Source: Pseudonocardia alni
GTDB taxonomy: Bacteria > Actinomycetota > Actinomycetes > Mycobacteriales > Pseudonocardiaceae
Reading direction: 5' to 3'
Assembly: GCF_002813375.1 (NCBI RefSeq)
Contig: NZ_PHUJ01000003.1
Coordinates: 248,001-312,000, forward strand
Length of the DNA: 64,000 nucleotides
Translations under genes and position numbers: made by a program
Notes under the pieces: model-generated
Told to the model about the DNA's origin: nothing
Seen by the model: only the letters and a program-made list of their open reading frames with translations
The model's database searches: none
Shown: in pieces, positions 7,671-16,844 of the stretch
Layout: every line of letters starts with the position of its first letter
How positions within the stretch are numbered: position 1 is the stretch's first letter

Positions 7671-9182
7671 TCACACGGACCCGTGGAGACGGCGCAGCTC
7701 GGTCTTGAGCACCTTGCCCGACGGGTTGCGCGGTAACACCTCCACCAGCGCGAGCCGGCTCGGCTGCTTGTAGCGGGCCAGCCGGTCGGCGCACCACGCG
7801 GTGAGCGTGTCCAGGTCCGGCGGGGCGGCGGGGTCGGCGGGCACGACCACGGCGAGCGGGGTCTCGCCCCAGCGCGGGTCCGGCACCCCGACGACCGCGA
7901 CGTCGGCGACGCCCGGGTGCGCGGCCAGCACCTCCTCGACCTCGGCGCTGTATACGTTCTCCCCACCGGAGATGATCATGTCCTTGGCGCGGTCGACGAC
8001 GTAGTAGAAGCCGTCCGGGTCCTCGCGCACCAGGTCACCGGAGTGGAACCAGCCGCCGCGGAACGCCTCGGCCGTCGCCTCCGGGCGGCCCCAGTACTCC
8101 CGCATCACGGTCGGACCGCGGTAGACGATCTCGCCGACCTCGCCGCGCGGCACATCGTTCATGTCCGCGTCGACGACCCGCACCTCGACGCCGACCATCG
8201 GCGTCCCCACGGAACCGATCTTGCGCACCGAGTCCTCGCCCCGCAGCGCGCAGGTGACCGGGCTGCACTCGGTCTGCCCGAACGCGGTGACCACCATGGC
8301 CTGCGGGAACGTGTCGATCATGGTGCGGATCAGCGTCGTCGACGCGGGGGCGGCCCCCCAGGTGATCCGGCGCAGCGCCGACAGGTCCCGCTGCGCGATG
8401 CCGGGCACGGCGCAGATCGCCTGCCACTGCGCCGGGACGAAGAAGCACGACGACACGCGCTCCCGCTCCAGGGTGTCGACCGTCGCGACCGGGTCGAAGC
8501 CGCCCGACGGCGGGATGATCACCCGGCCGCCCGCGATCAGGGTCGGGAGCATCCCGGACAGCCCGGCGATGTGGAAGAGCGGAGCCCCGGACAGCGAGAC
8601 CCGGTCGTCGCCCGCGGTGCCCAGGTGCGTGATCGACAGGAACGCGTGCAGCATCAGGTTGCGGTGGGTCAGCACCGCGCCCTTCGGGCGGCCGGTCGTC
8701 CCCGAGGTGTACATGATGTAGGCGGGCTCGTCGTCGGCGACGTCGTCGCCCCAGTCGCCGGGGTCGGTCCCGGCGAGCAGCGCGCCGAACCCCTCGCCGA
8801 GGGTGAGTACCGTCCGCACCGACGGTGCCTGCTCCCGCGCGGTCCCCACGGTCGCGGCGAACCCGTCGTCGCAGAGCACGGCGGTGGGGGTGCAGTCGGT
8901 GAGCTGGAAGGCGACCTCGCCCGCGGTCAGCCGGAAGTTCAGCGGCACGCAGATCGCGCCGCGGCGCAGCACCGCCAGGTAGCTCTCGACGAGCTCGACG
9001 GAGTTGAGCCCGAGCACCGCGACCCGGTCCCCCCGGTCGACCCCCCGGTCGGCGAGCACGGTCGCCAGCCGGGACACCCGGTCGTCGAGCTGCGCCCAGG
9101 TCCGCGACGTCCGCGGGTCGGCCAGCGCCGGCCCGTCCGGTGTGGTCCGTGCGTGCCGCGCGACGATGTCCGCCGCGGTCAT
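7671..9182 (-). CDS. AMP-forming acyl-CoA ligase (fatty-acid-CoA ligase, FadD-like)
   Basis: A 503-residue ANL-superfamily enzyme that activates a carboxylic acid to acyl-AMP and then acyl-CoA. Visible motifs: P-loop-like YTSGTTGRPKG (about 155-165), FGQTECSP, GGWFHSGDL, DRAKDMIISGGENVY (hinge and A8) and the C-terminal Lys in PSGKVLKTEL. Start choice: the ATG at 9182 gives MTAADIVARHA, the usual beginning of the family; an in-frame start at 9254 would add 24 residues unlike the family. The Shine-Dalgarno before 9182 is weak. Divergent from the MFS gene. The acyl substrate is unknown. Confidence 0.85.
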   Translation of the reverse strand: MTAADIVARHARTTPDGPALADPRTSRTWAQLDDRVSRLATVLADRGVDRGDRVAVLGLNSVELVESYLAVLRRGAICVPLNFRLTAGEVAFQLTDCTPTAVLCDDGFAATVGTAREQAPSVRTVLTLGEGFGALLAGTDPGDWGDDVADDEPAYIMYTSGTTGRPKGAVLTHRNLMLHAFLSITHLGTAGDDRVSLSGAPLFHIAGLSGMLPTLIAGGRVIIPPSGGFDPVATVDTLERERVSSCFFVPAQWQAICAVPGIAQRDLSALRRITWGAAPASTTLIRTMIDTFPQAMVVTAFGQTECSPVTCALRGEDSVRKIGSVGTPMVGVEVRVVDADMNDVPRGEVGEIVYRGPTVMREYWGRPEATAEAFRGGWFHSGDLVREDPDGFYYVVDRAKDMIISGGENVYSAEVEEVLAAHPGVADVAVVGVPDPRWGETPLAVVVPADPAAPPDLDTLTAWCADRLARYKQPSRLALVEVLPRNPSGKVLKTELRRLHGSV

Positions 9183-9297
9183 CCCGTGTCCCGTGATCGT
9201 GCCCACCGGTGGCCTCCCGAGCCTCGACTGCCCTGCCACTGTGGTCCCGATCACCCCGGTGGGGCAAGATCACGGGCCGCCGTGCAGGGTGACGCCG

Positions 9298-10539
9298 GTG
9301 AGCACGACCCCCGACGGCAGCGGTCCCGACGGAGCCGACCCCGACGGAGCCGACCCCGGCGGTGCCGTCCCCGACGGCACCCGGCGGCTCCGGCTGCTGC
9401 AGCTGGCGTCGCTGACCAGCACCGTCGACCGGTTCGCGATCGCGCCGCTGCTGGTCCCGATCGCCGCGTCGTTCTCGGCGCCGCTGGCCGCGGCGGCCGG
9501 CGCGGCCGGGGGCTACTTCCTCGCCTACGGCCTCATGCAGGTCGTGTGGGGGGTGCTGTCCGACCGGATCGGCCGGGTCCGGGTGATGCGCCTGGCCCTG
9601 GTCGGCGCGGTGCTGGGCGGGGTCGCCTCGGTGCTGGCCCCGACCCTCGCAGTGCTGGTCGTCGCCCGGGTCGTCACCGGCGCGTGCACGGCGGCGCTGA
9701 TCCCGGCGGCGCTGGTGTACGTCGGTGACACCTGGCCCGCCGCGGTCCGGCAGCGGCCCCTGTCGGACCTGCTCGCCGCGACCGCGCTCGGCACCGCCGT
9801 CGCCACGGCCGGGGCGGGCCTGCTGGCCGACCTGGCCGGGTGGCGCGTCGTCCTCGGTGCGACGGCGGCCGGCTGCGCGGTGCTGTTCGTCGCGCTGCGG
9901 GCGCTGCCCGAACCCGACGGTGCCCGCACCACCTCGCGCGGGATCGTCGACGCGGTGCTCCGCCCGCTGGCCGCGGTCGCCGGGAACGGCTGGGCGCGGC
10001 TGGTCCTGGCGCTCGCCTTCGTCGAGGGCGCCGTCGTGCTCGGGGTGCTGACCTACCTGGCCCCGTCGCTGCAGGCCGGGGGCAGCTCCGCCGCGCTGGC
10101 CGGGCTCGCCGCCGGGGGCTACGGCGTCGGCGCGGTGCTGTTCTCCCGGGTCGTGCGACGCCTGGTCGGGCGCCTGCGCCCCGCCGCGCTGGCCGCCGTC
10201 GGCGGCGGGTTCCTCGTGATCGCCTGGGTGTTCCCGCTGGTCGTCGTGCACCCGGCGACGGTCGCCGTGGCCGGGCTCTGCCTGGGTGGGGCGTGGGCGT
10301 TCCTGCACTCGACCCTGCAGACCTGGGCGACCGAGGTCGTCCCGCAGGCCCGCGCGACCGCCGTCGCGCTGTTCGCGACACTGCTGTTCCTGGGCAGCTC
10401 GGCCGGGACCACGCTGGGGGCCCCGCTCGCCGACGCCGGGCGCTTCGCCCCGCTGTTCGCCGCCGCCCTGGTGGCCTCGGTGCCGCTGGCGCTGGTCGCC
10501 GCGTGGACCCGGGCCCGCTACGCCCGCCGGGCCGCCTGA
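9298..10539 (+). CDS. MFS transporter
   Basis: A 413-residue 12-segment major facilitator. After an unusual Asp/Gly/Pro-rich cytoplasmic N-terminus made of near-repeats (DGADP), the membrane domain starts at LLQLASLTSTVDRFAIAPLL and carries the loop 2-3 signature GVLSDRIGRVRVMR. Start: a GTG at 9298 has CAGGG 8 bases upstream; a GTG at 9289 is also in frame. The family covers drug efflux and small-solute carriers; I cannot name the substrate. It is followed by a strong bidirectional hairpin terminator. Confidence 0.8.
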   Translation: MSTTPDGSGPDGADPDGADPGGAVPDGTRRLRLLQLASLTSTVDRFAIAPLLVPIAASFSAPLAAAAGAAGGYFLAYGLMQVVWGVLSDRIGRVRVMRLALVGAVLGGVASVLAPTLAVLVVARVVTGACTAALIPAALVYVGDTWPAAVRQRPLSDLLAATALGTAVATAGAGLLADLAGWRVVLGATAAGCAVLFVALRALPEPDGARTTSRGIVDAVLRPLAAVAGNGWARLVLALAFVEGAVVLGVLTYLAPSLQAGGSSAALAGLAAGGYGVGAVLFSRVVRRLVGRLRPAALAAVGGGFLVIAWVFPLVVVHPATVAVAGLCLGGAWAFLHSTLQTWATEVVPQARATAVALFATLLFLGSSAGTTLGAPLADAGRFAPLFAAALVASVPLALVAAWTRARYARRAA

Positions 10540-10546
10540 CCCGCGC

Positions 10547-10607
10547 CGTGTGTTCCCAGGGTCACTCTCGTGGCTTAGAGCGCCACGAAAGTGACCCTGG
10601 GAGCACG
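10547..10607. terminator. Bidirectional terminator hairpin between convergent genes
   Basis: A long inverted repeat with a stem of more than 20 bp. The arms are built around CCCAGGGTCACT..TCGTGGC (left) and GCCACGAAAGTGACCCTGGG (right), with the short loop TTAGAGC at 10575-10581. It lies between the convergent MFS and acyl-CoA ligase stop codons, where a shared terminator is expected. The AT-containing, nearly palindromic sequence differs from local coding DNA and could be a dispersed repeat. Confidence 0.8.
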
Positions 10608-10615
10608 GTGGGGCG

Positions 10616-12151
10616 TCACACGTAGCGGTCGCGCAGCTCCCGCTTGACCAGCTTGCCGGTGGGGGTGCGCGGCAGGAAGTCGGTGAAGTCCACCGACGAC
10701 GGCGCCTTGTAGTGCGCGATCCGCTCCCGCACGAAGTCGATCAGCTCGCGCTCCAGCTCCGGGCCGGCGTCGACGCCCTCCGGGGGCTGGACGACGGCCT
10801 TGACCTTCTCGCCCATCTCCTCGTCGGGCACCCCGATGACGGCGACGTCGAGCACCTTGGGATGCAGCGCGAGGGCGTCCTCGACCTCCTGCGGGTAGAT
10901 GTTCACCCCGCCCGAGATGATCATGAACGCCTTGCGGTCGGTGAGGAAGAGGAAGCCGTCCTCGTCGAGGTAGCCCAGGTCCCCGGTGGTGGTCCAGTTC
11001 TCGTGCTCGGGGTGGGTCGCGGCGAGGGTCTTGCCCGGGTCGTTGTGGTACTCGAACGGCCGGACGTCGCGCTCGAAGTAGACCGTCCCGATCTCGCCCG
11101 GGGCCAGGACGGCGCCGGTGTCGTCGGCGATCCGGATGGTGCCGAGCCCGGCGCGCCCGACCGAGCCGGGACGTTCGCTCCACTGCGCCGAGTCGATGAA
11201 GGTGATGCCGTTGGACTCGGTCGCGGCGTAGTACTCGTGCAGGACCGGACCCCACCAGTCGATCATCGCCTGCTTGACGTCCACCGGGCACGGCGCGGCC
11301 GCGTGGATCGCGACCCGCATCGAGGACACGTCGTAGGACGCGCGGACGGACTCCGGGAGCTTGAGCATCCGCACGAACATCGTCGGCACCCACTGCGAGT
11401 GGCTGACCGAGTACCGCTGGATCAGCGCCAGGGCCTTCTCGGGCTCGAAGCGCTCCATCACCACGACGGTGCCGCCGAGTGCCTGCACCGTGGCGGTGAA
11501 CCGCAGCGGCGCGGCGTGGTAGAGCGGGGCCGGGTTCAGGTAGACGGTGTCGGTGTCGAAGCCGTACATCGACCCGAACAGGGCCTGGTAGGTGTCGCCC
11601 GGCTCGTCGACCTGCCGGTCGGGCAGCGTCGGCTTGATGCCCTTGGGTCGGCCGGTGGTGCCCGACGAGTAGAGCATGTCCGCCCCGCGCGGCTGGTCGG
11701 CCGGCGGCTCGGCCGGCACCGCGGCGAGGGTCTCGTCGTAGTCGGCGTAGCGCGACGCACCGGGGATCTCACCGCCGAAGGCCAGCCGCACCGGGGTGTC
11801 GACGTGGTCCTCGATCGCCGCGGCCAGACCGGCGACACCGGCCGAGACGACGAGCGCCTTCGCGCCGCAGTCCCGCACGATGTAGGCCGCCTCGGGCGCG
11901 GAGAGGTGGTGGTTCACCGCGGTGATGTAGAGCCCCGACCGCTGGGCGGCCCAGTAGACCTCGTAGACCCGCGCGGTGTTCTCCGCGACGAGTGCGACGA
12001 CGTCGCCCCGCTGCAGACCGGCCGCACGCAGGTGGTTCGCGAGCCGGGCGGACCCCTCCTCCAGCTCACGGAACGTCAGGGTCGCGCCCGAGCCCCCCAT
12101 GATCACGGCCGGCTTGTCGGGGGTCGTGGCGGCGTGCGTGCCTGGGTACAT
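10616..12151 (-). CDS. AMP-forming acyl-CoA ligase (FadD-like)
   Basis: A 511-residue ANL enzyme. Motifs: LYSSGTTGRPKGIKP (about 160-174), YYAATESNG (A5 region), TTGDLGYLDEDGFLFLTDRK, MIISGGVNIYPQEVE (hinge and A8) and the C-terminal TPTGKLVKREL with the adenylation Lys. The ATG at 12151 has AGAGG 8 bases upstream and gives MYPGTHAATTPDKPAV, a normal family N-terminus; the longer frame to 12220 has no such support. It likely activates a fatty or branched acid for beta-oxidation or lipid synthesis. It differs from the 7.7-kb ligase enough that recent duplication is unlikely. Confidence 0.85.
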   Translation of the reverse strand: MYPGTHAATTPDKPAVIMGGSGATLTFRELEEGSARLANHLRAAGLQRGDVVALVAENTARVYEVYWAAQRSGLYITAVNHHLSAPEAAYIVRDCGAKALVVSAGVAGLAAAIEDHVDTPVRLAFGGEIPGASRYADYDETLAAVPAEPPADQPRGADMLYSSGTTGRPKGIKPTLPDRQVDEPGDTYQALFGSMYGFDTDTVYLNPAPLYHAAPLRFTATVQALGGTVVVMERFEPEKALALIQRYSVSHSQWVPTMFVRMLKLPESVRASYDVSSMRVAIHAAAPCPVDVKQAMIDWWGPVLHEYYAATESNGITFIDSAQWSERPGSVGRAGLGTIRIADDTGAVLAPGEIGTVYFERDVRPFEYHNDPGKTLAATHPEHENWTTTGDLGYLDEDGFLFLTDRKAFMIISGGVNIYPQEVEDALALHPKVLDVAVIGVPDEEMGEKVKAVVQPPEGVDAGPELERELIDFVRERIAHYKAPSSVDFTDFLPRTPTGKLVKRELRDRYV

Positions 12152-12247
12152 CGGGGCCTCTCCGTCGGGGCGCGCCGCGGATCGCCCGGCGCACGTCTCT
12201 CGTCGGCCCGATCCTGCCATCCGGGGCGACCCCGGCGGCGGCAGCGG

Positions 12248-12592
12248 TCAGGAGTGCGCGTTCTGATAGGCCTCGAGAACCGAGGACGGGATACGCCCGC
12301 GCTCGGAGATCTTCATGCCCTGGGCCACCGCCCATTCCCGCACGGCGCGGTTCGCGGCGCGTTCCGAGGAGCTGGAACCGTTCGACGACGAGGTGCCGGA
12401 AGCGGGACCGCGCCGACCGGACCCGCGACGGGCGGCCGCGACGTAGGGCGCCAACGATTCCCGCAGCTTCTCGGCATTCCCGGCGGACAGGTCGATCTCG
12501 TAGGCGCGGCCGTCGACGGAGAACTCCACCTGCTCGTCGGCCTCGGTGCCGTCGAGGTCGTCGACCAGTGTGATGGTCGTCTGCTGCGCCAC
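12248..12592 (-). CDS. lsr2: Lsr2 nucleoid-associated protein
   Basis: A 114-residue actinomycete-specific H-NS-like protein. The N-terminal dimerisation part (QTTITLVDDLDGTEADEQV, then VDGRAYEIDLSAGNAEKL) is followed by a Gly/Ser-rich linker and the C-terminal DNA-binding domain with WAVAQGMKISERGRIPSSV; the central RGR inserts into the minor groove of AT-rich DNA. It silences horizontally acquired and AT-rich genes. Length is typical (about 112). GTG start at 12592 with AAGGA 8 bases upstream. The 218-bp upstream gap (12593-12810) is richer in A/T than its surroundings and should hold its promoter. Confidence 0.95.
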   Translation of the reverse strand: MAQQTTITLVDDLDGTEADEQVEFSVDGRAYEIDLSAGNAEKLRESLAPYVAAARRGSGRRGPASGTSSSNGSSSSERAANRAVREWAVAQGMKISERGRIPSSVLEAYQNAHS

Positions 12593-12810
12593 GTCGTCAT
12601 TCCTTCCACGGGGAATCACCGGATCGGCCGGAGACGGGAATCGCCCGGTCGGAGCCGGAACCGATTCTTCGGGCAGAACGATAATGGATGCCGAACCGAC
12701 CTGTCGAACCCCTGCCCGGAAATAGTCCGGCGCCGTCGTTTCGGGTCGGGGGATACGGCGTCCGGGCGACGGGAATGGGCGAAAAGGGTCAGCGGCGAAC
12801 GTGACGTGAA

Positions 12811-13956
12811 TCAGCGCGCGGTCGGCCACCACGGTTCGGTGGGAACCGCGGCGCGCGCGTCGTCGACGGTCGTGACGCCGGTCAGGTCGATCCGCTCGCC
12901 CGGACGCGGCAGGGCCAGGACCACGTCCTGGTCGGCGGCGGCCTTGCGGGCCCGCTCGGCGGGCTCGTCCCACGGGTGGAAGCCCAGGTTGAACGTCGCC
13001 CAGTGGATCGGCAGCAGCACCCGGCCGCCCAGCTCGCGGTGCGCGGCGACGGCCTGCTCCGGGTCGGCGTGGATGTCGGGCCACAGGTCGGCGTAGGCGC
13101 CGATCGGCAGCACCGTCAGGTCGAACGGGCCGTGCGCGGCCCCGGTGCGCGCGTGCGCCCGGGTGGCGCCGGTGTCCCCGCCCAGGTACGCGGTGTGCCG
13201 CGGCCCCGCGACCTTCCAGGCGGCCCACAGCGTCGTGTTGCGGCGCAGCCCGCGCCCGGAGAAGTGCCGGGTCTCCAGGCAGGTCAGTTCCAGCCCGGCG
13301 ACGGTCACCACGCCCTCCCAGTCGCGCTCGACGACCCGGTGCCCGGGCACGCCCCAGGCCCGCAGGTGCGCGCCCACCCCGAGCGGGCCGACGAACACCG
13401 CGGAGGTGTCACGGGCCAGCGCGGTGACCGTCGGACGGTCGAGGTGGTCGTAGTGGTCGTGGCTGATCACGACGACCTCCGGGGGCCCCAGCGCGGACAG
13501 CGGCCCGACCGGCGGGTGCAGGCGGCGCGGCCCGAAGCGCGGCACGGGGGAGGCGTACTCCGACCAGACCGGGTCGGCCAGGACCCGTCGGCCGTCGATC
13601 TCCAGCAGCACCCCGGCGTGCCCCAGCCAGGTCACCGCCAGCCCGGCGGGCTCGTCGGGGGTCCGCAGCGGCGCGAGCGGCACGGTGGCCGGCGCGACGC
13701 CCTCGGACCGGCGGCCCACCAGCATGTTCAGGATCATCCTGGCGGAGGCCTTGGCCCGCGGCAGACCCGGCTCGGTGTTGGCGAACACGCCGTCGACGGC
13801 GTTCGGCGACCCGGAGGCGATCCGGTGGAGGTCGCCCGCGCGGGCCCCCATGTTGCGGCGCACGTGCACGCCGAGCGCGGCGAGGGCCCCGGTCAGGGCG
13901 AGCGGGACGGACAGGACGGCCGCGGTCGGCACGCGCTTGCTGCGGGACACGATCAC
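12811..13956 (-). CDS. MBL-fold metallo-hydrolase (NAPE-PLD-like)
   Basis: About 381 residues. A hydrophobic N-terminus (VPTAAVLSVPLALTGALAAL) suggests a membrane anchor or signal. The catalytic metallo-beta-lactamase core has WLGHAGVLLEIDG, ADPVWSEYASPVPRFGPRR, the metal ligand motif SHDHYDHLDR, ETRHFSGRGLRRNTTLWAAW and GGDTG, then PIHWATFNLGFH. This order matches N-acyl-phosphatidylethanolamine-specific phospholipase D and related bacterial enzymes. The real substrate in bacteria is uncertain. Three possible GTG starts (13950, 13956, 13959) lie together; 13956 is used. Divergent from the enoyl-CoA hydratase. Confidence 0.8.
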   Translation of the reverse strand: MIVSRSKRVPTAAVLSVPLALTGALAALGVHVRRNMGARAGDLHRIASGSPNAVDGVFANTEPGLPRAKASARMILNMLVGRRSEGVAPATVPLAPLRTPDEPAGLAVTWLGHAGVLLEIDGRRVLADPVWSEYASPVPRFGPRRLHPPVGPLSALGPPEVVVISHDHYDHLDRPTVTALARDTSAVFVGPLGVGAHLRAWGVPGHRVVERDWEGVVTVAGLELTCLETRHFSGRGLRRNTTLWAAWKVAGPRHTAYLGGDTGATRAHARTGAAHGPFDLTVLPIGAYADLWPDIHADPEQAVAAHRELGGRVLLPIHWATFNLGFHPWDEPAERARKAAADQDVVLALPRPGERIDLTGVTTVDDARAAVPTEPWWPTAR

Positions 13957-14001
13957 CACAGTACGAAGGCCCGGGCCCGCTCCCCACCTACAGTCGAGAT
14001 C

Positions 14002-14772
14002 GTGACGGACGGCATGACGGGGACACGGGTGACCACCGAGCGGCACGGGCACGTGCTCCTGATCCGGATGACGCGCCCGGACAAACGCAACGCCGTCGAC
14101 GCCGCGATGACGGCGGGGCTCGACGAGGCGCTCAACACCCTCGACGACGACCCGGACCTGTGGTGCGGCGTGCTCGCCGGGGACGCGACGGCGTTCAGCG
14201 CGGGCACCGACCTGGCGGCGGGCTCCGGCGGGCCGACGCCGCGCGGCGGCAACTACGGCGTCGTCCGGCGCGACCGGCGGCGCCCGCTGATCGCCGCCGT
14301 CGAGGGCGTCGCCTACGGCGGTGGGTTCGAGATCGTGCTGGCCTGCGACATGGTCGTCGCGTCGACGACGGCGCGGTTCGGGCTGCCCGAGGTCGCCCGC
14401 GGCCTGGTCGCGAACTGCGGGGCGCTGTTCCGGGCGCCGCGGCCGCTGCCGCTCAACATCGCCAAGCAGCTGCTGGTCACCGGGCGACCGCTGGACGCCG
14501 AGCGCGCGTACACCCTGGGACTGGTCTCCGAGCTCGTCGAGCCGGGCGGGGCGGAGGCGGCGGCGCTGGCGCTCGCGGCCGCGGTGTGCGAGAACTCGCC
14601 GCTGGCGGTGTCGGTGTCGCTGCGCGCGCTGGAACGTGTGGTGTCCGAGCCGGACGAGCGCGGCTGGAACGCCACCGAGATCGCCTCGGCGGCGATCGAC
14701 CGGTCCGCGGACAGGACCGAGGGGATCGCGGCCTTCCTGGAGAAGCGCCCGCCGCGCTGGACGGGGCGCTGA
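14002..14772 (+). CDS. Enoyl-CoA hydratase/isomerase (crotonase) family protein
   Basis: A 256-residue crotonase. Visible: RMTRPDKRNAVDAAM (N-terminal core), the oxyanion-hole segment AFSAGTDLAAG, and VEGVAYGGGFEIVLACDMVVAS with GLPEVARGL. In classic hydratases two Glu residues are catalytic; here the second region reads FGLPEVARGLV, keeping one Glu. It probably handles enoyl-CoA intermediates of beta-oxidation, in line with the ligases and dehydrogenase nearby. GTG start at 14002; an in-frame ATG at 14014 is the alternative. A MarR gene follows 42 bp downstream on the same strand. Confidence 0.85.
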   Translation: MTDGMTGTRVTTERHGHVLLIRMTRPDKRNAVDAAMTAGLDEALNTLDDDPDLWCGVLAGDATAFSAGTDLAAGSGGPTPRGGNYGVVRRDRRRPLIAAVEGVAYGGGFEIVLACDMVVASTTARFGLPEVARGLVANCGALFRAPRPLPLNIAKQLLVTGRPLDAERAYTLGLVSELVEPGGAEAAALALAAAVCENSPLAVSVSLRALERVVSEPDERGWNATEIASAAIDRSADRTEGIAAFLEKRPPRWTGR

Positions 14773-14814
14773 CCCGCGCCCGGTATGTCGCCGCACGCGA
14801 CTAGGCTCGTCGGC

Positions 14815-15306
14815 ATGCCTGCCCGGACGCGACGTGAGGACCTGGTCGCGCTGCTGCAGGACTACGCGGGCGAGGCCGAGCTGCTCGGCCAGGAGTTCGC
14901 CGGGCGGCACCGGCTGCACCCCACCGACCTGCACGCACTGCTCGCGGTGATGCGCGCGGACTCCGCGGGCGAACCGCTGACCCCGGGCGTCCTCGGTGCC
15001 CGGCTCGGGCTGTCCACGGGTGCGACGACCGCGCTCGTCGACCGTCTGGAGCGCGCGGGCCACGTGCGCCGCAGCCGCGAGTCCACCGACCGGCGGCGGG
15101 TGACCCTGCGCCAGGCCGAGAACGCCGCCGAGGTCGGCGGGGCGTTCTTCGGCCCGCTCGGCGCCCGGATGGACGCCGTGCTCGCCGGCTTCGACGACGA
15201 CGAGCTCGCCGCCGCGGCCCGCTTCCTCACCGCGATGAACGCGCTGGTCGCGGACTACCGCGCCGACCTCGCCGCCGGGCCGGCGCAGAAGTCCACGCCG
15301 GCCTGA
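14815..15306 (+). CDS. MarR family transcriptional regulator
   Basis: A 163-residue winged helix-turn-helix protein. LHPTDLHALLAVM, then LTPGVLGARLGLSTGATTALVDRLERAGHVRRSRE (recognition helix) and STDRRRVTL (wing) are the standard MarR features. It may be co-transcribed with the hydratase, 42 bp upstream, and regulate acyl-CoA or drug-related genes nearby; no effector can be named. ATG at 14815 is preferred over an upstream ATG at 14785. It is tail-to-tail with the acyl-CoA dehydrogenase, 4 bp apart. Confidence 0.85.
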   Translation: MPARTRREDLVALLQDYAGEAELLGQEFAGRHRLHPTDLHALLAVMRADSAGEPLTPGVLGARLGLSTGATTALVDRLERAGHVRRSRESTDRRRVTLRQAENAAEVGGAFFGPLGARMDAVLAGFDDDELAAAARFLTAMNALVADYRADLAAGPAQKSTPA

Positions 15307-15310
15307 GGGG

Positions 15311-16597
15311 TCACGCGTTCGCCGCCGCGGTGTCCAGGTACTCCGCGAACTTCCGGCGCGCGGCCTCGGTGCGGGTCGGGACGTGCTCGGTGGGGACCTC
15401 CACCGGGGTGTAGCCGCGCAGGATGCGCCGCGCGACGGACTCCTTGTGCACCTCGTCGGGGCCGTCGTAGATGCGCGCGGCGCGGGCCGCCCGGTACATC
15501 TGCTCCAGCGGCAGGTCCCCGGAGAAGCCCAGCGAGCCGTGCACCTGGATCGCGCGGTCGATCACGTCGTGCAGCACCCTCGCACCCCAGTACTTGATCA
15601 TCCCGATCTCGATCCGGGCGTTCGAGGCGCCGACCTGGTCCATCGTCCACGCCGCGTGCAGGGTCAGCAGCCGCGCCGCGGCCATGTCCGCAGCGGACTG
15701 CGCGATCATGTCCTGCACCATCTGCTTGTCGGCGAGCCGCGTGCCGCTCGCCGTCCGCGACACCGCGCGCTCGCACAGCATGTCGAACGCCCGCCGGGAC
15801 TGGCCCAGCCAGCGCATCGCGTGGTGGATGCGCCCCGGGCCGAGCCGCTGCTGGGCGAGCTTGAAGCCGTCGCCGGGGTTGCCGACCAGGTTCGTCGCCG
15901 GCACCCGGACGTCGCGGTAGAACACCTCGGCGTGGCCGCCGTAGATCTCGCCGCCGACGTCGGGGTGGTCCATCACCGGGATGTCGCGCGCCACGTCGAC
16001 CCCCGGGGTGTCGGTCGGGACGACGATCATCGAGGCCCGCTGGTACGGGGGCGCGTCCGGGTCGGTCACCACCATCGCGATCAGGAAGTCCGAGCCGGTG
16101 GCGTTCGAGGAGAACCACTTGTGGCCGTTGATGACGTAGTCGTCGCCGTCGCGGACGGCCCGGGTGGACAGCATCGTCGGGTCCGCACCGGCGCCGGGCT
16201 CGGTCATCGAGAAGCAGGACCGCAGCTCACCGCGCAGCAGCGGGTGCATCCAGCGTTCCTTCTGCTCCGGCGACCCGCCGATCGCCAGCAGCTCGGCGTT
16301 GCCCGAGTCGGGGGCCTGGTTGCCGAACACCCCCGGCGCGTAGCGGCACTGGCCGAGGATCTCGTGCATCAGCCCGAGGGAGACCTGGCCGAACCCCCCG
16401 CCACCGAGCTCGGGGGGCAGGTGCGCGGCCCACAGTCCCTGCTCCTTGACCTGCTCCTTGAGCGGGGCGGTGATCCGGGCGAAGGTCTCCCGGTCCAGGT
16501 CGAGGGTCTCCAGTGGGATGATCTCGTCGCGGACGAAGCCGCGCATCCACTTCAGCTTCTCCTCGAACTCCGGATCGGTGCTGAAGTCCCACGCCAT
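15311..16597 (-). CDS. Acyl-CoA dehydrogenase family protein
   Basis: A 428-residue flavoprotein that oxidises acyl-CoA to enoyl-CoA. It shows the FAD-binding signature CFSMTEPGAGADP (about 138-150), VINGHKWFSSNA, RLGPGRIHHAMRWLG, and the C-terminal QVHGSLGFSGDLPLEQMYRAARAARI followed by YDGPDEVHKES. The pattern (IHHAMRW, Y-D-G-P-D-E-V-H) fits the longer ACAD10/11- and FadE-like branch found in actinobacteria. The ATG at 16597 has GGGAGG 8 bases upstream. Together with the ligases and crotonase it suggests a beta-oxidation neighbourhood. Its acyl chain preference is unknown. Confidence 0.85.
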   Translation of the reverse strand: MAWDFSTDPEFEEKLKWMRGFVRDEIIPLETLDLDRETFARITAPLKEQVKEQGLWAAHLPPELGGGGFGQVSLGLMHEILGQCRYAPGVFGNQAPDSGNAELLAIGGSPEQKERWMHPLLRGELRSCFSMTEPGAGADPTMLSTRAVRDGDDYVINGHKWFSSNATGSDFLIAMVVTDPDAPPYQRASMIVVPTDTPGVDVARDIPVMDHPDVGGEIYGGHAEVFYRDVRVPATNLVGNPGDGFKLAQQRLGPGRIHHAMRWLGQSRRAFDMLCERAVSRTASGTRLADKQMVQDMIAQSAADMAAARLLTLHAAWTMDQVGASNARIEIGMIKYWGARVLHDVIDRAIQVHGSLGFSGDLPLEQMYRAARAARIYDGPDEVHKESVARRILRGYTPVEVPTEHVPTRTEAARRKFAEYLDTAAANA

Positions 16598-16796
16598 CGC
16601 GTCCGCCTCCCGACGAGCCTCGTTGCCACTGCGAACGTATCCCAGCCCGCCACGACGTGGACAGGGCCGCCGCCGAGCCGGTGGCCGACGGGGCCACAGC
16701 CGACAGGGCCGACGGTCGGTGGTGCCGGTGGTCGACGGAGCCGGTGGTCGGTAGCCGGCCGAGCCGGTGATCGACGATGCGCGCGCAGATCCGCGG

Positions 16797-16822
16797 CCCG
16801 CGCGCGTCCGGACGCGCGCGGG
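16797..16822. repeat. 26-bp perfect palindrome upstream of the tandem array
   Basis: The sequence is self-complementary over 26 bp, centred on GTCCGGAC (16806-16813) with CCCGCGCGC and GCGCGCGGG flanks. With no spacer it is better read as a protein-binding dyad than as an RNA hairpin. It lies between two divergent fatty-acid genes, 23 bp before the tandem array. Confidence 0.8.
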
Positions 16823-16844
16823 GAGCGGATCACCGCGCGGACGG

